Shown here: positions 24,562 to 31,845 of the stretch, piece by piece
How positions within the stretch are numbered: the stretch's first letter is position 1
Layout: the number at the start of each line of letters is the position of its first letter
Program-made: the position numbers and the translations under genes
The notes under the pieces: model-generated
What the model was told of the DNA's origin: nothing
Database searches by the model: none
The model's input: only the letters and a program-made list of their open reading frames with translations
Origin: Deltaproteobacteria bacterium
GTDB taxonomy: Bacteria; Desulfobacterota; Binatia; UBA9968
Assembly (NCBI GenBank): GCA_009379725.1
Contig: WHTF01000027.1
Span: 1-37,237, forward strand
Direction: 5' to 3'
Length of the DNA: 37,237 bases

Positions 24562-25548
24562 TCAGTCATTGTTCACTTCGCGCATCATTCGCACGACTTT
24601 TTTCCGCGCCTCCTGAGTACCCATAGGGAGAAGTACGGGCAAGTTCAGACCGGCGCTGACGAATGCGGCCAACTGCTCGCAGCACTCGTCGGCGGTGCCG
24701 GCCACCGAATGCGCATAAACAACCTCGTCGCTGATATACTTTTTTGCCGCCTCCCAATCCCGCCTGCCCACAGCCGCAGCCAAACCTTCCTGGTCGACTT
24801 TGCCACCGCCGAGGCGGATGTTATCCGCGTGATGCGTGTTACGGAAGATATAGGCGAGAAAGTGCTTATTGGCTTCAATGGCTTCGCGCCGATCGTCAGA
24901 AACCGCGGCGGTAATGAAACCGGCGACATCGATCCGATCAAGCGACTTTCCGGCTTTTTCGGCGCCGGTTTTAATATCGCCAACACACCGGGTTATATAT
25001 CCCGGCGAACAGCCGCCCGAAAGCAAGACACCGTCACCGATTTCGCCACCGAGCTGCAGCATCCGCGAGCGCACCGCGGTGATATACATCGGCACCGGCG
25101 CCGACGGTATAAACGCCATCTTGGCGCCGTTTATCTGCAGCATCTCCCCTTGGAAATTAACCGTGTCTCCCTTCAATAGACCTCGAAGGAGCTCGACGTA
25201 CTCACGCATCGTCTGCAACGGTCGAGGCGATTCGATCCCCGCTTCCTTCAGGGCCGCAGCATTGCCCGTGCCGGGACTGGCAATCACCCTTCCCGGCGCA
25301 AACTCTTCCATGGTCGCAATCGACATTGCGGAGATGATCGGCCGGCGCGAGTAGGGACTCATGGGCGCGGCGGCAACTTTGATGTTATCCGTCGCAGCCA
25401 GCAGAGCCATGGACGCCGTGAGAGAATCTCTGAAACAGAGATGATCGGACATCCAGAGCGACTCCATGCCGGTCTTGTCCGCAAGCCGGGCAAGCTCGAT
25501 CATTTCCTGAATCGAATAGAAGCCATCGAAGCAAAGTCCCAAGCGCAT
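24562..25548 (-). CDS. LLM-class oxidoreductase, F420/FMN-dependent type
   Basis: A 328-residue luciferase-like oxidoreductase resembling methylenetetrahydromethanopterin-reductase-like F420 members. It starts MRLGLCFDGFYSIQEMIELA and contains MESLWMSDHL, PGRVIASPGTGNA, VPMYITAVRSRMLQLGGEIG and DGVLLSGGCSPGYI, the usual glycine-rich cofactor segments. Its start is 12 nt behind the octopine-dehydrogenase-like stop, so it is the last gene of a packed four-gene operon. Cofactor choice cannot be decided here. Confidence 0.87.
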   Translation of the reverse strand: MRLGLCFDGFYSIQEMIELARLADKTGMESLWMSDHLCFRDSLTASMALLAATDNIKVAAAPMSPYSRRPIISAMSIATMEEFAPGRVIASPGTGNAAALKEAGIESPRPLQTMREYVELLRGLLKGDTVNFQGEMLQINGAKMAFIPSAPVPMYITAVRSRMLQLGGEIGDGVLLSGGCSPGYITRCVGDIKTGAEKAGKSLDRIDVAGFITAAVSDDRREAIEANKHFLAYIFRNTHHADNIRLGGGKVDQEGLAAAVGRRDWEAAKKYISDEVVYAHSVAGTADECCEQLAAFVSAGLNLPVLLPMGTQEARKKVVRMMREVNND

Positions 25549-25560
25549 AACCCCGCCTTT

Positions 25561-26667
25561 CTAAAAACCGTCTTGCAGGATGCTCATCAAATCATCCGCT
25601 CGCGCCTTTGCCAGCCCCAGTTTATTCAGCGTAAGACCTTCGGTGCGGTAGTCAATACCGTTAGCCACCGACGCGAGGGTAATCAGCGAATCCATCACCG
25701 GCGTATGCACTTCCAGCAATCTGCCGATCGCCGCCATGGGCACCAGCCCGTAGCCGACGTCTTCGTGGATATAACGATGATCGAGTGCCGCCGGCGCTTT
25801 GATTGTGAAGTTCGGCTCGCTTTCGTTGATTGCGCGGAAAATAGAACCACTGGCCCTCGCCTCTTCCGAGGTCAGCCCGGCCTGGTGAAAGATATCGACA
25901 AAGCGCAGCGGCTCCAGGCCTAGACGGGTTGCGATTTCCAGCCGCTCCCGGTCTACCGCCTCGATCCAGGCGGCGATCGCCGGAGTTATTCCTTGCCGGT
26001 AATACAAGAAATCACCGCCGGTCTTTTCGATCCAACCGGCGTTTCCCAGTATCCCAGCCGGATGCATGATCGCGTTGATGTTTGAGAAGCCGGTTTCCAA
26101 GACGTTGTCCGTGGCAACTAGATTCGGATAGATTTCTTGAATTTCGTTTACCATACCGGCGGTATCTCGTCCGGGAAACGCGGCGCAGCGAAGATGAGTG
26201 GTCCGGCGATAAATTTCGACGCAAGCCGGTTGTGGCATACGGCATATGTAAGTCAATGTCACGGTTTCGGCTAACTTGATTTTTGTTGTAGCGCCGCACT
26301 TTCGCAGCGTGTTAGCGAAATGGAGCGAGCCTCCCGTGTGGCCGGGGTTCAAGAGAATGCGTTGGCCATCGATTAAGTGCGCTGCCATGCTTTGTGCCAG
26401 ATATTCGTGGGCCACCGCGGGCGCGGCAACAACGATCAAATCGACGCCATCGATGACGGGAATAATATGGGAGCTGTGAAAATAAGGAGCGGCGAACTTT
26501 TCCTCGCCGTTTTCGATCAGCGTGATGCCGCCCCGTTTAATGATCGGCAAGAGCGTCGCATCCGAACGAGAAAACACGCGGACCTGATAACCGCGTAGCG
26601 TCAAGTCAGCCGCCGCCGCGCATCCGCCATTACCGGCGCCCAGAACTGCGATTTTACGAATTGACAT
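25561..26667 (-). CDS. NAD/NADP octopine/nopaline dehydrogenase family protein
   Basis: A 368-residue two-domain dehydrogenase. A Rossmann GAGNGGCAAAADL (about 10-22) binds NAD(P); DGVDLIVVAAPAVAH closes that domain. The C-terminal all-helical octopine-dehydrogenase domain contains NAIMHPAGILGNAGWIE, with the conserved catalytic-type His, and a long helix through IAAWIEAVDRERLEIATRLG. Members condense or oxidise amino-acid and keto-acid conjugates, or reduce ketopantoate-like compounds. It lies between an MLE-type enolase-superfamily gene and the LLM gene, in the same direction. Confidence 0.85.
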   Translation of the reverse strand: MSIRKIAVLGAGNGGCAAAADLTLRGYQVRVFSRSDATLLPIIKRGGITLIENGEEKFAAPYFHSSHIIPVIDGVDLIVVAAPAVAHEYLAQSMAAHLIDGQRILLNPGHTGGSLHFANTLRKCGATTKIKLAETVTLTYICRMPQPACVEIYRRTTHLRCAAFPGRDTAGMVNEIQEIYPNLVATDNVLETGFSNINAIMHPAGILGNAGWIEKTGGDFLYYRQGITPAIAAWIEAVDRERLEIATRLGLEPLRFVDIFHQAGLTSEEARASGSIFRAINESEPNFTIKAPAALDHRYIHEDVGYGLVPMAAIGRLLEVHTPVMDSLITLASVANGIDYRTEGLTLNKLGLAKARADDLMSILQDGF

Positions 26668-26682
26668 TAGAATCGAATGTAG

Positions 26683-26702
26683 GGGCGCAATTCATTGCGC
26701 CC
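26683..26702. repeat. REP-like hairpin in the operon spacer
   Basis: GGGCGCAA-TTCA-TTGCGCCC, a perfect 8-bp stem with a 4-nt loop, lies in the 42-nt gap between the octopine-dehydrogenase-like start and the upstream gene's stop. There is no T run on either strand, so it looks like an interspersed palindromic unit rather than a terminator. Confidence 0.6.
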
Positions 26703-26709
26703 TGCGAAT

Positions 26710-27864
26710 CTATAAAAGGCTGTAGTGTTTTAGTTTATCTTCGTCGAGCTCGATGCCAAGCCCGGGTTTCGACGACACGATAATATCACCGTTGTCGAAT
26801 GCGAACGGTTCCGCGATGATATCATCCTGGTAATAAATACCGGCAATGCCCTTCTTGGCCTTTTCCTTGGGCGAGGAGACCGGCACGACGCAGCCTAAAG
26901 TCACAACACCCGTCGACGCGGCCAAATGAATATTGGCCGCATTGCCGACTCCGGTCTCCACTGAGCCGTTGACATTGCACGGCAGTCCGGCCGCTTCAGC
27001 AATGGCGGCGATTTTCTTGGCTTTGAACATTCCTCCCGGCTTGGTTGTATAAATGGAAACGATATCGGCCGCTCTTTTGCTGATGATTTCCAAAACATCC
27101 TGTGGCGTCCACGCGCTTTCATCGGCCATGATCGGCGTATCGACCCGACGCGCAACTTCCGCCATCTGATCGATGCCTTCGACCGGCTGCTCCATGTAGA
27201 GAAGATCGTATTCTTCCATCGCCTTGGTTATTTTGACTGCGGCTTTGGCGGTCGGATAGCCCTGGTTGGCATCGACGCAGATATTCAAGTCAGGCCCAAT
27301 GGCCTTTCTAATTTGTTTGACCAGCTCCACATCGCGTTTCTGATCGACGCCGCACTTGAGCTTGATCGTCTTGACCCCTTCGGTCTTCGCTTGAATCGCT
27401 TCGTCCACAGCTTTGTCGATTTCCATCAGTCCAAGACTATGCGCGATACTCACGCGCTCGCGGAAACAACCGCCTAATAGCTGGTATGCCGGCACGTTCA
27501 AAGCCTTGCCCGCCACGTCATAGAGCGCAGCGTCGATGGCCGCTTTACAGTACGGGTAGCCCTTGACTGCCTTATCCATCGCCGCATGAATCGTTTCGAA
27601 CCTGCGCGGGTCCTGGTCTTTCAATGCCGGCGCCAGAATATCATTGATAATATGGACAGCGATCTGCGGCGTTTCGCCAAAGTACTTGCCATGATCGCCG
27701 CCCCAGTCTTTCAATACCGGCGCTTCACCCAGTCCCACCCAACCCTCGTCGGTATGCAACTTTACAATGACGTAAACACCGATGGGCGTCGTCAAACTGG
27801 CCCACTGGTGGACCCTGCGCGTCGGCAAGCGAATCGGGATGGTTTCTATAGTCGTAATTTTCAT
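26710..27864 (-). CDS. enolase-superfamily enzyme, muconate-lactonizing/mandelate-racemase type
   Basis: A 384-residue MR/MLE protein. The catalytic KxK motif is Lys168-Leu-Lys170 (TIKLKCG), metal ligands are Asp198 (CVDANQGY), Glu225 (YMEQP) and Asp248-Glu249 (ADES), and the second acid-base Lys275 is in TTKPGG. This is the MLE-subgroup pattern, covering cycloisomerases, dipeptide epimerases and N-acylamino-acid racemases. NGSVETGVGNAANIHLA near the C-terminus is usual. It starts 6 nt behind the M24-like gene, so the two are clearly co-transcribed. Substrate not predictable from sequence. Confidence 0.9.
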   Translation of the reverse strand: MKITTIETIPIRLPTRRVHQWASLTTPIGVYVIVKLHTDEGWVGLGEAPVLKDWGGDHGKYFGETPQIAVHIINDILAPALKDQDPRRFETIHAAMDKAVKGYPYCKAAIDAALYDVAGKALNVPAYQLLGGCFRERVSIAHSLGLMEIDKAVDEAIQAKTEGVKTIKLKCGVDQKRDVELVKQIRKAIGPDLNICVDANQGYPTAKAAVKITKAMEEYDLLYMEQPVEGIDQMAEVARRVDTPIMADESAWTPQDVLEIISKRAADIVSIYTTKPGGMFKAKKIAAIAEAAGLPCNVNGSVETGVGNAANIHLAASTGVVTLGCVVPVSSPKEKAKKGIAGIYYQDDIIAEPFAFDNGDIIVSSKPGLGIELDEDKLKHYSLL

Positions 27865-27870
27865 CTCAGC

Positions 27871-28983
27871 TCAACCTACTTTTAGCAGCGTATCCGCCGG
27901 CGTGTAATTGGAGAGCAATTCGCAACCTTTGTCGGTCACGCAGAACATGTCCTTGTTCTGCATGCCGAACCGCCCCGGAATGTAAACCAGCGGTTCGAAG
28001 GCGCCGACCATGCCGGCTTCGACAATCTCATCGCCATAGCGGCCCATGTACGGTTCTTCATGGAGATGCAGGCCGATGCCGTGGGCGACAAAACTAATCG
28101 GCTCTAAACCCAATTCGCCGAACTTTTTCAAAAACGTCTGATAAATCTCCTGGCAACGAGCGCCCGGCTTGATCATATCCATAACCAGATATTTGCATTC
28201 GATCAGATTCGCCCAGATCTGTTTCTGTTCGGCGGTGGCCTGCCCGACGACAGCGGTACGGCACACTCCGGTAAGATAGCCGTTTTTCTGGCCAAAAATT
28301 TCCATACGAATGAGATCGCCGTTTTGCAGCTTGCGATCGGTCGGCCCGACATTGGGGAATTGACTGCGCTCGCCTGAGGCGATGATCATGAGCCTGTAGC
28401 TTTCCGCGCCGCCGCCAAATAACGAAGTCAACAAATGCCCCGCCAGCTCCATCTCGCTCATTCCGCCCTTGGCCTGCATCAACGTGTCGCCGATGGCTTT
28501 ATCCGTAAGCTTACTGAGAGCGCGCAGTAACGCCAGTTCGTTGGCGGTTTTGATTTGCCGCGCCTTATTGAAGATACCGTCCGCCGCTATCCAACCAACG
28601 TCAGGCAAGGCCTGTTGCAGCGAGGCGAAGTCCCTAACCGGCAAATATTCCAGCTCGATGCCGATTTTGGCCGTACCGAGGTGGAGATCCTTCAGAGCCT
28701 CGGCAAGTTTTTCCATCGGATCATCGGTAAACTCCCGATAGACATGCAGATCGTCGATACCCGCATGCGCTTTCACCGTGGTGGATTCCATATCGATGGC
28801 GACCATCGATATCCGTCCGTCGGCAGTGAGGATACAGATCGCATGGCGCCAGCGCATCAGCGACTGCGAAGGCACGACGAAGCCGGAGACATAGGTTACA
28901 TTTTCGGGAGAGATGGCAATGATGGCGTCCAGCGCTTCCCTGGTAATGCGCTGCTTCAGGCGGGCGATTATTTCTTGATCCAT
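27871..28983 (-). CDS. M24 (pita-bread fold) Xaa-Pro peptidase/creatinase homologue lacking metal ligands
   Basis: A 370-residue protein with the two-domain aminopeptidase P/creatinase layout. The N-terminal creatinase domain runs to about 135 and the pita-bread domain to the end. True M24 metallopeptidases use Asp, Asp, His, Glu, Glu. Here the first Asp is Glu228 (LIRMEIFG), the second is Gly239 (GYLTGVCRT), His301 (VAHGIGLHLHEEP) and Glu330 (AFEPLVYIP) remain, and the last Glu region reads QNKDMFCVT. With at least two ligands lost, a metal-free creatinase-like hydrolase is more likely than a peptidase. It is the first gene of a four-gene operon; a palindrome lies 18 nt upstream. Confidence 0.8.
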   Translation of the reverse strand: MDQEIIARLKQRITREALDAIIAISPENVTYVSGFVVPSQSLMRWRHAICILTADGRISMVAIDMESTTVKAHAGIDDLHVYREFTDDPMEKLAEALKDLHLGTAKIGIELEYLPVRDFASLQQALPDVGWIAADGIFNKARQIKTANELALLRALSKLTDKAIGDTLMQAKGGMSEMELAGHLLTSLFGGGAESYRLMIIASGERSQFPNVGPTDRKLQNGDLIRMEIFGQKNGYLTGVCRTAVVGQATAEQKQIWANLIECKYLVMDMIKPGARCQEIYQTFLKKFGELGLEPISFVAHGIGLHLHEEPYMGRYGDEIVEAGMVGAFEPLVYIPGRFGMQNKDMFCVTDKGCELLSNYTPADTLLKVG

Positions 28984-29000
28984 TTATGAAAATTACCTAT

Positions 29001-29017
29001 TTCACATCTGGTGTGAA
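29001..29017. promoter_or_regulatory. palindromic operator candidate between divergent genes
   Basis: TTCACA-TCTGG-TGTGAA is a perfect inverted repeat with 6-bp arms and a 5-bp spacer. It lies 18 nt upstream of the M24-like start and 20 nt upstream of the -35 box of the small plus-strand gene, where one dimeric repressor could control both. The regulator is not identified. Confidence 0.5.
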
Positions 29018-29036
29018 TCTTGGACCCAGCCCCTAC

Positions 29037-29064
29037 TTGGCATGTAATGCGATGGGTATATACT
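29037..29064 (+). promoter_or_regulatory. sigma70-type promoter, probably giving a leaderless transcript
   Basis: TTGGCA (29037-29042), 16 nt, TATACT (29059-29064). The ATG of the 96-aa gene is at 29072, 7 nt after the -10 box, which is where transcription itself should start. No Shine-Dalgarno site is present. Confidence 0.55.
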
Positions 29065-29071
29065 TATTCCT

Positions 29072-29362
29072 ATGAAAGCCAAACACGGGCCGAACAACAA
29101 ACCTACCGAATCGCTTCCACCTATGATGGCTAGATACGAAGTTCACGCTTGCTGTAACGTTTGTTCCGGTGTGCATAGTATGCGCCTGGTCATGAATTTG
29201 AAAGAGGGACCGGCCGACAAGCAGAGCATCGGCGACGCCTATGCAGGACGAAGCATACCTTCCGAGTTATGCAATTTGCACCGCAATTTTGTCCTTTGTT
29301 CCAAGACCGGAAACACTTTCGTCCAGAAAGATCATGATAAAATTTACTTGGTTCCTGTTTGA
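29072..29362 (+). CDS. small cysteine-containing hypothetical protein, 96 aa
   Basis: I do not recognise a named family. The protein is hydrophilic with five cysteines and several histidines: a YEVHACCNVCSGVHSM cluster near residues 22-37, later LCNLHRN and LCSKTG. This CC-x2-C ... C ... C set could bind a metal such as zinc. The end, TFVQKDHDKIYLVPV, looks like a completed strand pair. The start at ATG 29072 is supported by a promoter whose predicted start site coincides with the ATG, suggesting a leaderless mRNA. It is divergent from the M24-like operon and faces the TIR operon tail to tail. Coding is likely but not certain. Confidence 0.6.
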   Translation: MKAKHGPNNKPTESLPPMMARYEVHACCNVCSGVHSMRLVMNLKEGPADKQSIGDAYAGRSIPSELCNLHRNFVLCSKTGNTFVQKDHDKIYLVPV

Positions 29363-29471
29363 ACGCGCACGATGTCAGCTAGATCCGGCGCTCTCGCCAG
29401 CGACAGGCCGCCAGCTTCAACCCAATTGCCTCTCCTCGAGTGTCGTCATTGCGCATCGCTTTGAGCTTGCC

Positions 29472-30635
29472 TCATCGTGAGGCGCCGCCCGAGCGCCTGA
29501 GTTGGAACGTCGATTCGATCACGTTTCGCAAGTTACCCTCGGTGGTCACACCGTGATACTGATTCACCGGAGTGCCGTAGCGATCGAAAAACAACAGCGT
29601 CGTTTCACCCATGCCCGTACTGGCCGCAAACGCTTGGCCGTCAGCCGTGCTCAAATCCGCCGTGACAAAAGCAACTCTGTCCTCAAATTCCGGTCTGAGC
29701 GTGTCGACGACACGCTTTAATTGCAGGCAAGGCGGTCAGCCGGGATTCAGCACTTGAACCACCGTTGGATGGCGGCCGATGGCGTCGAAGCCTCGATAAG
29801 ACAACGGCCGTCGCACGGGTTCGTTGTGCGCCGCGACATTGGGTGACTTGCCGGCCGCCGGCTTGTTCACGTTGGCGCCGGTTTCTCTCGCCGGCAGCGG
29901 GCTACCGCTTCCCATATCGGTTATTGGTGAATTAGCGCCGGGAAAGCCTTGGAGATCGTTTGGTGAGCTAACCATCGAGGATGAAAATAATTCGTCGACA
30001 TTGTCCTCGAGTTCCGAATAAATATATCCGGCGATCATCAGGAACGCGCCGCCGGCCGCGAAGGCAATCTTATGTCTGCGCCACCCGCCTTCCTGTGTGC
30101 CGGGCCGCGGGCGCGCCGGCCGGATGCCGATTTTTTCGAGCGTCTCTGTGAGTTGGCCGACGTCGAAATCCCAGCGCGGGTCACTCAGTTCATGCGCCTG
30201 GCGCCGGGCAAGACTCTCCAATCCCGGCGGCAGCTCCTCAGCCTTAGGCATCGACGCGCCGCCCACCAGAACCGGGACCACTCGTACATTGCGCTGCAGC
30301 GCCACGGCGATCTCTAATCGAACAAAATCATCGGGATCGTCCAGACGCCTGCGGCCTTGTCCATCGGTAACTTTAAGCCAGTTAGGACCGATGATCGCCA
30401 GCAGCACCGCACATTGACTGACCGCTTGGTTAATCGCCTCGACGAAATCAACACCCGCTTCGATGGCTTCGACATCGCGAAATATCTGCTTGTCGCCGAA
30501 ACGAATTTTGAGCTTGTCGGTTAATCGACCCGCGTCGCCGCGCGCATCGTCGCGCCGGTAGCTGACAAAAATGCGGGAACCCGTCTCTGCCTGACCCCAT
30601 AACCCTTGAATACTGGCGAACGGATGAGCATTCAT
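29472..30635 (-). CDS. TIR-membrane-thioredoxin protein, candidate selenoprotein with in-frame TGA (UPPC)
   Basis: From ATG 30635 (GGAGG 9 nt upstream) the frame encodes a TIR domain (RIFVSYRRDDARGDAGRLTD, about 20-170, with Glu108 in FVRLEIA as the likely NADase glutamate), a membrane span at 189-206, a Ser/Pro/Gly-rich linker (207-270), then the start of a thioredoxin domain, HPTVVQVLNPG. There the codon is TGA (29738-29736). Without a break the frame continues PPCLQLKRVVDTLRPEFEDR, later ETTLLFFDRYGTPVNQYHGV, to a TGA at 29474-29472. Decoding the first TGA as selenocysteine (residue 300) gives UPPC in place of the CxxC redox motif, and 387 residues in total. A hairpin lies 19 nt after it. 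If TGA is a true stop, the product is a 299-residue TIR protein. The usual cis-Pro position appears to be Thr. Confidence 0.72.
29698..29716 (-). promoter_or_regulatory. candidate bacterial SECIS hairpin
   Basis: In mRNA sense, AGCGUGUC-GUC-GACACGCU: an 8-bp perfect stem with a 3-nt loop whose first base is G. It begins 19 nt after the in-frame UGA at 29738-29736. Bacterial SECIS elements are expected as a short stem-loop about 16-37 nt after UGA with a G at one of the first two loop positions, and this fits. The stem contains a GTCGAC palindrome, so coincidence is possible. Confidence 0.55.
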
Positions 30636-30711
30636 ACAAACACGCCTCCGATACTCGTACTTACCGATATTTTGCAGACACAGCCACGAACATAATTACG
30701 CTTTTCGACGG

Positions 30712-31830
30712 CTAACAGAAACCGGCAAAATGATCTATGGAAATTTTTTTGTCCGCGATGGCCTTGCCGACTCGTTGAAGATCCGCGATGTATTCGATGG
30801 AGTCGAGCTGCTGGACATTCTTCGGTTCGATGTCGTTCAGGTCGAGAGAGTCCAAACCCATTCGCGTCAGTTCGGCATTGTAGCGAACATAAGTAAACAG
30901 TCTGGGTTGAATAGGGCCCCTCTTGCCAATCATGTCGCCGGCTTCCCTGTCGAGGGGATCGCCGGACAGACATTTACCGAAAACTCTGCAGAGAAAATCT
31001 TGCTCGTTGAGCGCGGCCGCCATCAAGGCGGACGGAATCGAGCTGGCATTGTACAGCACGTTCATTTCCTCCGGTTGCAAGTCGGCGTTGGCATCCGGGC
31101 TCGTCCCCGTCCCGACTGAAACTAACAGCAGGAGGTTCTCGCCCGCCGGCCAATTGAGATTGAACGGCTCGACGGTCGCCATGAGAAAAGCCTGGAACGC
31201 GGGATTATTGTACATGGTGATACCGCCATCGACGAATATGAATTCCTTCTCCCCGACCTTGACCATTTCGGGCGGGAAATAAGTCGGCGCCGCCGTGCTG
31301 GCGCGAACCAATTGCCACAGAGGCAGATTCAGGTTGCAGTCAGGCCGCGCGCAATCGTTGTATTTCGCCGCCGGATTGTTGGATATCGGCCACGGGGAAT
31401 CCGTCGAAGCATTGCGCAAAACCATCATCAGAAGGGCGCCTAGTTTATCGCTTCCCAGAGTCGTTTCGGCGCCAAATTCCTGGCGCAGCCGCGCGGACAG
31501 CTTCTGATCTTCAAACTTGTGCCGATAGTAACGGTTTAACAAGGATGCCTTATCGAACATCTCTTTGCCGTTTTGCAGATAAAAATCGCGAATGCGATCG
31601 ACGGTCATACCCCAGGCAAGACATGCGGCAATGATCGCGCCGGTACTGGTACCGGCGAAAAAGTCGAAATAATCGGCGAGCACGAAGTCTTTTCCGCGCG
31701 CCGACTTAGCGCGCAACAATGCTTCGATCTTCGCCAGAATCTCCACCGTCAGCATGCCGCGAATCCCGCCGCCGTCCAGGGCTAAAATCTTTTTCGGTCC
31801 ATTGATTTTGATTTTGTCTGCCAAGCTCAT
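30712..31830 (-). CDS. patatin-like phospholipase
   Basis: A 372-residue patatin-family lipid acyl hydrolase. The oxyanion loop is DGGGIRG (19-25), the nucleophile Ser62 in GTSTG, and the catalytic Asp201 in FVDGG. LVRASTAAPTYFPP is the usual patatin sequence before the second catalytic motif. There is no signal peptide or membrane span. It starts 15 nt after the upstream gene's stop with GAGGAG before the ATG, and the TIR gene follows by 76 nt, so it is the middle of a three-gene operon. Bacterial patatins of this length act as membrane-degrading effectors in anti-phage systems such as CBASS (CapV), which fits the TIR neighbours. Confidence 0.9.
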   Translation of the reverse strand: MSLADKIKINGPKKILALDGGGIRGMLTVEILAKIEALLRAKSARGKDFVLADYFDFFAGTSTGAIIAACLAWGMTVDRIRDFYLQNGKEMFDKASLLNRYYRHKFEDQKLSARLRQEFGAETTLGSDKLGALLMMVLRNASTDSPWPISNNPAAKYNDCARPDCNLNLPLWQLVRASTAAPTYFPPEMVKVGEKEFIFVDGGITMYNNPAFQAFLMATVEPFNLNWPAGENLLLLVSVGTGTSPDANADLQPEEMNVLYNASSIPSALMAAALNEQDFLCRVFGKCLSGDPLDREAGDMIGKRGPIQPRLFTYVRYNAELTRMGLDSLDLNDIEPKNVQQLDSIEYIADLQRVGKAIADKKISIDHFAGFC

Positions 31831-31845
31831 TGCCGGTACTCCTCG

